Part shown: piece after piece, positions 5,244-9,957 of the stretch | Layout: every line of letters starts with the position of its first letter | Numbering within the stretch: the first letter of the stretch is position 1 | Source of the DNA: Candidatus Omnitrophota bacterium | GTDB lineage: Bacteria; NPL-UPA2; BS750m-G34 | Direction: 5' to 3' | NCBI GenBank assembly: GCA_016783345.1 | Contig: JADHWT010000039.1 | Span: forward strand, 1 to 9,957 | DNA length: 9,957 nt | Made by a program: the position numbers and the translations under genes | Notes under the pieces: generated by a model | What the model was told of the DNA's origin: nothing | Database searches by the model: none | The model's input: only the letters and a program-made list of their open reading frames with translations

Positions 5244-6908
5244 ATGACATTCCCTCATTTCAATCTATTATTCCTTTTAGGATTGGCCCTGGTCGGAGGG
5301 ACTATAGGGGGACGTCTATTTCAAAGGATACGCATCCCCCAGGTTGTAGGATACATTATTATAGGGATTGTAATCGGTGAATCCGGCCTGAAATTTGTCG
5401 ATACTGATACCATCCGGATACTGCAACCCTTCAACTATTTCGCCTTAGGCCTGATCGGCTTTATGATCGGGGGAGAATTAAAAAAGGAGATCTTCACTAA
5501 ATACGGAAAACAATTTCTAAATATATTGCTATTTGAAGGGGTTGGAGCATTTTTAGTGGTTTCCTGCCTGATTGGCGTCCTGGGAGGATTTCTCCTGGGA
5601 GACTGGACGGTCTCATGGGCACTGGGATTGCTTTTAGGCGCAATAGGTTCAGCAACAGCCCCTGCAGCTACAACTGAGGTCCTTAGAGAGTACAGAACCA
5701 GAGGGCCTTTGACCAGAACTGTTTTAGCTATTGTGGCCATGGATGATGCGCTGGCGCTCCTGCTCTTTGCAATTGCCTCCAGCATCGCTGCAAAGATACT
5801 TGGCAATGGAGACGCAGGCATATTAAAAACAATCCTTCACCCTCTATATAAAATTATCGGAGCTATAGGTATAGGGGTATTCGCAGGGTTTATTCTAAGT
5901 CACATTATCAGGATCTATGCCGAAGAAGAAAGGAGACTGCCTTTTTCTATTGGCGCGGTTTTGCTTGTTACAGGGCTTTCTTTAGCATTAAAGGTAGATA
6001 TGATATTAGCTGCTATGACATTGGGCGCAATTGTTGTTAATTATAATCCGCGTAGAAGCAAAGAAATATTTAAAATGGTTGAGGGGTTTACCCCTCCTAT
6101 TTTTGTGTTATTCTTTGTCCTTATCGGAGCGAAATTAAATCTTGGCAATGTTAAACTGCCTGTATTATTACTGGCCAGTGTCTATCTAATTGGAAGGCCG
6201 CTGGGAAAGACAATTGGCGCAAATCTTGGAGCCCGCATTTCCAACGCGCCGGAATCAGTGCGGAAATATATCCCTCTCTGTCTTCTAAGTCAGGCAGGCG
6301 TTGCTATTGGTCTATCCATTTTAGCCACCCATTACTTTCCGGGTATGATTGGCAACACAATAGTTATTATTGTAGCCATTGCCGTACTTATTCTGGAATT
6401 AATAGGCCCCACATTTATCAAGATTGCAGTTACAAAAGCCGGCGAAGTCGGATTAAATATTACAGAGGAAGACTTTATTCATAAAAGCAAGGCCAGTGAC
6501 GTAATGGACACGGATTTTCCGTTTATACATAAAGATATGGCATTACCTGAAATCCTGAAAATCTTTAGTGACAGCACCCACTTATATTATCCGGTAATAG
6601 ATGAGGAGAAAAAACTGGTCGGGGTGATAACTGTCGATAACATCAAAAATACATTTATGGAAGAGAGTCTCAGCCAGCTTCTTCTGGCATACGACCTGAT
6701 AGAGCCGGCTATAGCTACAACCACGCCGGAGACGCCCCTCGATCAAGTAAAAGAACTTTTAAACATGCACAATCTGGAATATCTGTGCGTGGTTGATAAA
6801 GGGAATAAGGTTGTAGGGTTTATAGAAAGAAGGGACCTCGACAGGCTTATCTCAACAAAACTGATAGAGCTGCAAAAACAGGCCGATTCGTTGGACGAAT
6901 CCCGTTAG
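5244..6908 (+). CDS. CPA2-type cation:proton antiporter with C-terminal CBS pair
   Basis: A 554-residue inner-membrane exchanger, probably Na+ or K+ against H+. Residues about 5-395 hold some 12-13 hydrophobic helices of the Na+/H+ exchanger fold. They include RIPQVVGYIIIGIVIG (30-45), GSATAPAATTEVLREY (135-150), and AMDDALALLLF (165-175), whose Asp167-Asp168 match the ion-binding DD pair of NapA/NhaA-like electrogenic exchangers. Near the end comes IGRPLGKTIGANLGA (316-330). Two CBS units follow, about 417-467 and 485-537, a module that usually binds adenosine nucleotides. It has no KTN/TrkA domain, unlike many KefB-type relatives. The start at 5244 places the first helix at the N-terminus and fits the promoter; the in-frame ATG at 5175 would add 23 Lys-rich residues and place the promoter inside the gene. 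It is transcribed away from the dehydrogenase operon and towards the zinc-ribbon gene. The ion specificity cannot be read from the sequence. Confidence 0.88.
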   Translation: MTFPHFNLLFLLGLALVGGTIGGRLFQRIRIPQVVGYIIIGIVIGESGLKFVDTDTIRILQPFNYFALGLIGFMIGGELKKEIFTKYGKQFLNILLFEGVGAFLVVSCLIGVLGGFLLGDWTVSWALGLLLGAIGSATAPAATTEVLREYRTRGPLTRTVLAIVAMDDALALLLFAIASSIAAKILGNGDAGILKTILHPLYKIIGAIGIGVFAGFILSHIIRIYAEEERRLPFSIGAVLLVTGLSLALKVDMILAAMTLGAIVVNYNPRRSKEIFKMVEGFTPPIFVLFFVLIGAKLNLGNVKLPVLLLASVYLIGRPLGKTIGANLGARISNAPESVRKYIPLCLLSQAGVAIGLSILATHYFPGMIGNTIVIIVAIAVLILELIGPTFIKIAVTKAGEVGLNITEEDFIHKSKASDVMDTDFPFIHKDMALPEILKIFSDSTHLYYPVIDEEKKLVGVITVDNIKNTFMEESLSQLLLAYDLIEPAIATTTPETPLDQVKELLNMHNLEYLCVVDKGNKVVGFIERRDLDRLISTKLIELQKQADSLDESR

Positions 6909-6933
6909 ATAACGTGATGCCTGAAACCCAGGC
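6885..6933. terminator. Cluster of three hairpins at the convergent gene junction
   Basis: Three perfect stems sit in 49 bp: GATTCGT-TGG-ACGAATC (6885-6901, 7 bp), CGTT-AGAT-AACG (6903-6914, 4 bp) and GCCTG-AAACC-CAGGC (6919-6933, 5 bp). They span the end of the antiporter gene, the 24-bp gap and the stop of the facing zinc-ribbon gene. No T-tract follows on either strand, so a simple intrinsic terminator is not supported. They may act as a two-way barrier or protect the 3' ends of the messages. Confidence 0.3.
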
Positions 6934-7118
6934 TATAAAAACCACATAAGAAAAGCAGCTAAGACAACTACCCCGATAAATATGGCAATGTTCCTGCCTT
7001 TAAAATATTTAAACGAGCTCAAAAACCCTGCTGGTTGATTTAGTTTATCTCCGCAAAAGAGACACCTGAGCGCCTCATCGTCAGAAATCAGGTTTTTACA
7101 GTGCGGGCATGTCTGCAT
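6933..7118 (-). CDS. Small zinc-ribbon protein with C-terminal membrane helix
   Basis: A 61-residue protein of unknown function. CPHC (4-7) and CLFC (19-22) form a four-cysteine zinc ribbon at the N-terminus. A basic stretch (FKYFKGRN, 36-43) precedes a strongly hydrophobic helix at about 44-61, which makes it a tail-anchored membrane protein with the ribbon probably in the cytoplasm. The start lies 7 bp after the nifU stop, and nothing better than a weak GA-rich ribosome site is visible, so translation may be coupled. It is the last gene of the ilv-nifU operon. Zinc-ribbon/single-helix proteins are common but rarely characterised. The metal could also be iron, given the neighbouring scaffold gene. 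Confidence 0.8.
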   Translation of the reverse strand: MQTCPHCKNLISDDEALRCLFCGDKLNQPAGFLSSFKYFKGRNIAIFIGVVVLAAFLMWFL

Positions 7119-7125
7119 GGAAATT

Positions 7126-7953
7126 TTATTTTTCTACTTCTTCGACAGCGAGATTTTCAGAGACGAATTCTCTGAGTTTGGCTTCTACTGAACTCTTGAG
7201 GGTGACCCCTGAGCTGGGGCATCCGGCGCAGGTCCCGCGGAAGGCAATGAGGACCCTGTCCCCGATAATATCAATAAGCTCTATATCTCCTCCGTCAGCC
7301 TGTAAGGCCGGTCTAATCTCTCTTTCAATAGTCTCTTTGATAAGCCCTATCTTCCGGATATTTGTAAGTTTCCCGACAAAAGGTTTCTTATGTAGTTGGG
7401 AGGAGATAATATCTTTTATCTCGGGATGGCAGCTCTTGCACCCTCCGCCGGCCTTGGTATAATTTGTTACCTCCGAAACTGTCGTAAGTCTATTTTCCCT
7501 GACAACCCGCGCAATCTTCTTATCAGTAACACCGAAACACTTGCAGATAATCTTACCTTCGTTTGCCGGAGCAATAACCTTACCGCCGCGATAGTTTGCT
7601 ATAGCAGCTTCAAGGGCATCGCGTCCCATGACTGAACAGTGCATCTTTTCTTCCGGCAGGCCATCGAGGTAGCGGGCAATATCTTCATTAGTAATTTTGG
7701 ATGCCTCATCAATTGTCTTACCTTTAATCATCTCTGTAAGTGCGCTGGCTGAGGCAATAGCGCTGCCGCAGCCAAAGGTCTTAAATCTTGCATCCACGAT
7801 GCGGGAGGTGGGTTTATCAATCTTTAATGTGAGTTTCAGGGCATCTCCGCAGGCGATATTACCTACCTCACCTACGGCGTCAGGGTCTTTTACCTCCCCG
7901 ACATTACGTGGATGGGAAAAATGGTCCTTGACCTTTTCTGAATACTCCCACAT
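7126..7953 (-). CDS. nifU: NifU, full three-domain iron-sulfur cluster scaffold
   Basis: This protein of 275 residues assembles Fe-S clusters in the cytoplasm and passes them to apo-enzymes. Residues 1-125 are the IscU-like scaffold, with Cys35 (in ACGDA), Cys62 (FGCGSA) and Cys106 (MHCSVMGRDA) plus Asp37. Residues 135-185 are the BFD-like [2Fe-2S] domain, with Cys137 and Cys139 (ICKCFGV) and Cys172 and Cys175 (GCKSC). Residues 200-268 are the Nfu domain, with CAGC (242-245). The first seven cysteines fall at the same residue numbers as in Azotobacter NifU, so all three cluster sites are intact. No nifS or other cysteine desulfurase is in the window, so sulfur must come from elsewhere. The gene follows ilvC by 12 bp and precedes the zinc-ribbon gene by 7 bp. 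Nothing here implies nitrogen fixation: NifU-type scaffolds also serve general Fe-S assembly in many anaerobes and epsilonproteobacteria. Confidence 0.96.
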   Translation of the reverse strand: MWEYSEKVKDHFSHPRNVGEVKDPDAVGEVGNIACGDALKLTLKIDKPTSRIVDARFKTFGCGSAIASASALTEMIKGKTIDEASKITNEDIARYLDGLPEEKMHCSVMGRDALEAAIANYRGGKVIAPANEGKIICKCFGVTDKKIARVVRENRLTTVSEVTNYTKAGGGCKSCHPEIKDIISSQLHKKPFVGKLTNIRKIGLIKETIEREIRPALQADGGDIELIDIIGDRVLIAFRGTCAGCPSSGVTLKSSVEAKLREFVSENLAVEEVEK

Positions 7954-7965
7954 GAATATTGAAGA

Positions 7966-8958
7966 TTATTTTTTTAGCCAGGGCATCATCCCGCGGAGTT
8001 TTTTCCCGACTATCTCAATGAGATGATTGGCATCGCGGTTGCGCAGGGCGTTGAAGACAGGTTTATTAGTCTGAGTCTCCAGGATCCATTCTTTAGCAAA
8101 GCTGCCGTCCCGGATCTCTCCCAAAATCTTTTTCATTTCCTTGCGGGTCCTCTCGTCAATGATCCGGCGGCCGCGGGTGAGGTCTCCATATTCAGCAGTG
8201 TCGCTTACGCGCTCGCGCATTCCGGTTATACCTGTCTTGTAGATCATATCTGTAATGAGCTTGAGCTCATGAAGGCATTCAAAATAGGCGATCTCCGGCT
8301 GATAACCTGCTGTGACGAGTGTCTCAAAACCAGCCCTGATAAGTTCACTCACACCTCCGCAGAGGACAACCTGTTCGCCAAATAAATCTGTCTCTGTCTC
8401 CTCGGCAAATGTAGTCTCTATCACTCCTGCCCTGGCTCCGCCAATACCCCATGCATAGGCAAGACCCAGTTCCCTGGCCTTGCCGGTATACTCCTGATAC
8501 ACTGCCAGGAGACATGGAACTCCGGCGCCACTCTGATACATCTCGCGCACCAGACTCCCCGGTCCTTTTGGGGCAACCATAAAGACGTCAATAGTTGCCG
8601 GCGGGACAATCTGGCCGTAATGGATATTAAAACCATGCGAAAATACAAGGGCCTTTCCCTCGCTCAAATGGGGCGCAATGGATTCTTTATAGACCATTGC
8701 CTGGACATGGTCCTGGGTAAGGATCTGAATAATATCTCCAGCCTTTGCCGCATCCTTTGCATTTACAGGCTTAAAACCGTCGGCGACGGCCTTTTCCCAG
8801 TTAGGGCTTCCCTCTACATCACTGACAATTACCTCTACCTTGCTGTCCCTTAAGTTCTGGGCCTGGGCATGCCCCTGGATTCCGTATCCGATAATAGCTA
8901 CCTTTTTCCCTTTTAGAATATCCGGATTTGTATCGCGTTCATAATATATTTTGGTCAT
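7966..8958 (-). CDS. ilvC: Ketol-acid reductoisomerase, class I, with an acidic NADH-type cofactor loop
   Basis: IlvC isomerises and reduces 2-acetolactate or 2-aceto-2-hydroxybutyrate to the dihydroxyacid in valine, isoleucine and leucine synthesis. At 330 residues it is a short class I enzyme. The N-terminal Rossmann domain has GYGIQGHAQAQNL (24-36), and the C-terminal knotted domain carries the Mg2+ and active-site residues His108, Lys131, Asp191, Glu195, Glu227, Glu231 and Ser252. The beta2-alphaB loop reads VSDVEGSPNWEKA (45-57), where NADPH enzymes usually have GLRKGS or similar. The phosphate-binding Arg is replaced by Val48, and acids stand at 47 and 49. Published NADH-preferring forms have acidic residues in this loop. 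A strong Shine-Dalgarno (GAGGAG) lies 8 bp before the ATG. It follows ilvN by 18 bp and precedes nifU by 12 bp. Identity is certain; NADH use is inferred. Confidence 0.97.
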   Translation of the reverse strand: MTKIYYERDTNPDILKGKKVAIIGYGIQGHAQAQNLRDSKVEVIVSDVEGSPNWEKAVADGFKPVNAKDAAKAGDIIQILTQDHVQAMVYKESIAPHLSEGKALVFSHGFNIHYGQIVPPATIDVFMVAPKGPGSLVREMYQSGAGVPCLLAVYQEYTGKARELGLAYAWGIGGARAGVIETTFAEETETDLFGEQVVLCGGVSELIRAGFETLVTAGYQPEIAYFECLHELKLITDMIYKTGITGMRERVSDTAEYGDLTRGRRIIDERTRKEMKKILGEIRDGSFAKEWILETQTNKPVFNALRNRDANHLIEIVGKKLRGMMPWLKK

Positions 8959-8976
8959 GTGAATATCTCCTCTTTC

Positions 8977-9453
8977 CTATTTTACCCTGGAGATGGCGAT
9001 GCGGCCTGTCCGCACCATTTCTTTTATACCATATCCCTTTAAAAGATCCAGAACTGCCTTAATCTTATGGGCATTTCCGGTTATCTCTATTGTAACAGTT
9101 GCCGGCTTTACATCTATAATCTTGGCCTGGAATATATCTACAATCTCGAGGATCTGAGAACGGGTTGATTGAGGGGCATGGACTTTAATAAGGATAAGTT
9201 CTCTGTCAAGAAAATCCTCTCCGGTTAAATCAACGACCTTGATAGTATCTATCAATTTATTCAACTGTTTGTTTACCTGCTCCAGGATCTTTTCATCTCC
9301 CTGAACTACAATGGTCATCCGCGAGACACCCGGGTCCTCTGTCTCCCCGACAGCGAGACTGTCGATATTAAAACCGCGGCTGGAGAATAGACCTGCAACA
9401 CGGGCCAGGACTCCGAAACGGTTCTCTACAAGGACTGATATAGTGTGTTTCAT
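8977..9453 (-). CDS. ilvN: Acetolactate synthase regulatory (small) subunit
   Basis: A 158-residue partner of the large subunit that raises its activity and confers feedback inhibition. Residues 4-76 are an ACT domain, starting ISVLVENRFGVLARV. Residues 80-158 are the second, ACT-like domain of the IlvN/IlvH family. Asn11, Gly14 and Asn29 match the valine-site residues of E. coli IlvH, so end-product inhibition is probably intact. The start codon overlaps the large-subunit stop as ATGA (4 bp), which points to coupled translation and equal supply of the two subunits. AGGGGG lies about 8 bases before the ATG. The length is normal and ilvC follows after 18 bp. Confidence 0.97.
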   Translation of the reverse strand: MKHTISVLVENRFGVLARVAGLFSSRGFNIDSLAVGETEDPGVSRMTIVVQGDEKILEQVNKQLNKLIDTIKVVDLTGEDFLDRELILIKVHAPQSTRSQILEIVDIFQAKIIDVKPATVTIEITGNAHKIKAVLDLLKGYGIKEMVRTGRIAISRVK

Positions 9454-9957
9454 AAAAGGCCCCCTACCATATCGTTCAGAGCCTTACCGGCAGGGACCAT
9501 CGGAAAGACATTTTCCTCGGGCTCAACCTTAAAATCAATAAACACCGGATGGGGAGTCTTGATTGCCTTTTGAATTGCAGGGGCGACTTCCTCTTTCTTT
9601 TCAACCCTTATCCCGACGGCTCCATAGGCCTCAGCTACCTTCACAAAGTCAGGGCACGGCCCAAGGATTGTGGCGGAGTAACGCTTTTTGTAAAACATCT
9701 CCTGCCATTGCCGGACCATGCCGAGACAGCCATTATTTAATATCGCAACCTTTACGGGAATCTTATTAATGACAGCTGTTGCCAGCTCCTGGATATTCAT
9801 CTGGATACTGCCGTCTCCGGCAATATCAAAGACAATCTTATCCGGATTTCCAAGCTTTGCGCCAAGAGCTGCCGGAAAACCATACCCCATAGTCCCGAGA
9901 CCTCCGGAGCTTAAAAAATGACGCGGAGAGTCAAATTTATAATACTGGGCTGACCAC
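9450..9957 (-). CDS. ilvB: Acetolactate synthase catalytic (large) subunit, 3' part, cut by the window edge
   Basis: Only the last 168 codons are present; the gene runs out of the window at 9957. The reading frame begins WSAQYYKFDSPRHFLSSGG and continues GTMGYGFPAALGAKLG, so the ATG at 9888-9890 is an internal codon and not the start. The thiamine-diphosphate and Mg2+ motif is intact: GDGSIQMN followed by ILNN, and then GMVRQWQEMFYKKRYS, typical of acetolactate synthases. The C-terminus (FPMVPAGKALNDM) is also typical of the family. The enzyme condenses two pyruvates, or pyruvate with 2-oxobutyrate. It overlaps the regulatory subunit gene by 4 bp and probably heads the ilvBNC operon, though the upstream promoter is out of view. 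Confidence 0.97.
   Translation of the reverse strand, partial: WSAQYYKFDSPRHFLSSGGLGTMGYGFPAALGAKLGNPDKIVFDIAGDGSIQMNIQELATAVINKIPVKVAILNNGCLGMVRQWQEMFYKKRYSATILGPCPDFVKVAEAYGAVGIRVEKKEEVAPAIQKAIKTPHPVFIDFKVEPEENVFPMVPAGKALNDMVGGLL

Noticed and set aside
7126..7953. Nitrogen-fixation locus suggested by nifU
   Set aside because: No nifHDK, nifS, nifB or nifE/N is present; a three-domain NifU also serves general Fe-S assembly.
7109..8385. Several plus-strand open frames opposite nifU and ilvC
   Set aside because: They are antisense to strongly conserved genes, lack domain-like sequence, and have no ribosome sites or promoters.
9450..9890. A complete 146-residue protein starting at the ATG at 9890
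   Set aside because: The frame stays open to the window edge and the extra residues match acetolactate synthase, so this is the C-terminal part of a cut gene.

Overview
The window is compact bacterial DNA with ten complete protein genes and one cut gene, almost no intergenic space, and moderate G+C. No RNA genes, insertion sequences or CRISPR arrays are visible. I cannot name the species. A full three-domain NifU, a slipin/NfeD pair, a PAS-LuxR protein and Shine-Dalgarno-led operon genes suggest an uncultivated anaerobic bacterium of an Omnitrophota-like or other deep-branching lineage. That placement is an inference from style, not from a marker gene.

Left block (135-5153, minus strand): five closely packed genes. 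In transcription order they are a short alanine dehydrogenase/PNT-family enzyme, a RimK-like ATP-grasp ligase, a long NfeD membrane serine protease, its partner slipin (SPFH/band 7), and a PAS domain protein with a LuxR-type DNA-binding domain. An 11-bp overlap and gaps of 4, 2 and 38 bp suggest one operon. It would join a small amino-acid enzyme pair to a membrane-quality protease module and a possible regulator.

Centre (5154-6908): a 90-bp divergent promoter region drives the left operon on the minus strand and a CPA2-type cation:proton antiporter with a C-terminal CBS pair on the plus strand. Both promoters carry the same extended -10 element (TGATATAAT) exactly 7 nt before an ATG, which suggests that both messages are leaderless.

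Right block (6933-9957, minus strand): ilvB (cut by the window edge), ilvN, ilvC, nifU and a 61-residue zinc-ribbon membrane protein, in transcription order and probably one operon. It converges on the antiporter gene across a 24-bp gap and a run of three small hairpins. IlvB/IlvN make acetolactate or acetohydroxybutyrate, and IlvC converts these to the dihydroxyacids. The next enzyme, IlvD, is an Fe-S protein in most bacteria, which may explain the presence of an Fe-S scaffold here. The IlvC cofactor loop is acidic where the usual NADPH-binding arginine should be, so this enzyme probably uses NADH.

Points most worth checking: the twin leaderless promoters, the NADH-type IlvC loop, the slipin/NfeD pair with a Lys-Pro-Glu insertion in the protease, the uncharacterised dehydrogenase/ATP-grasp pair upstream of it, and a GC palindrome at the start of the PAS-LuxR gene.
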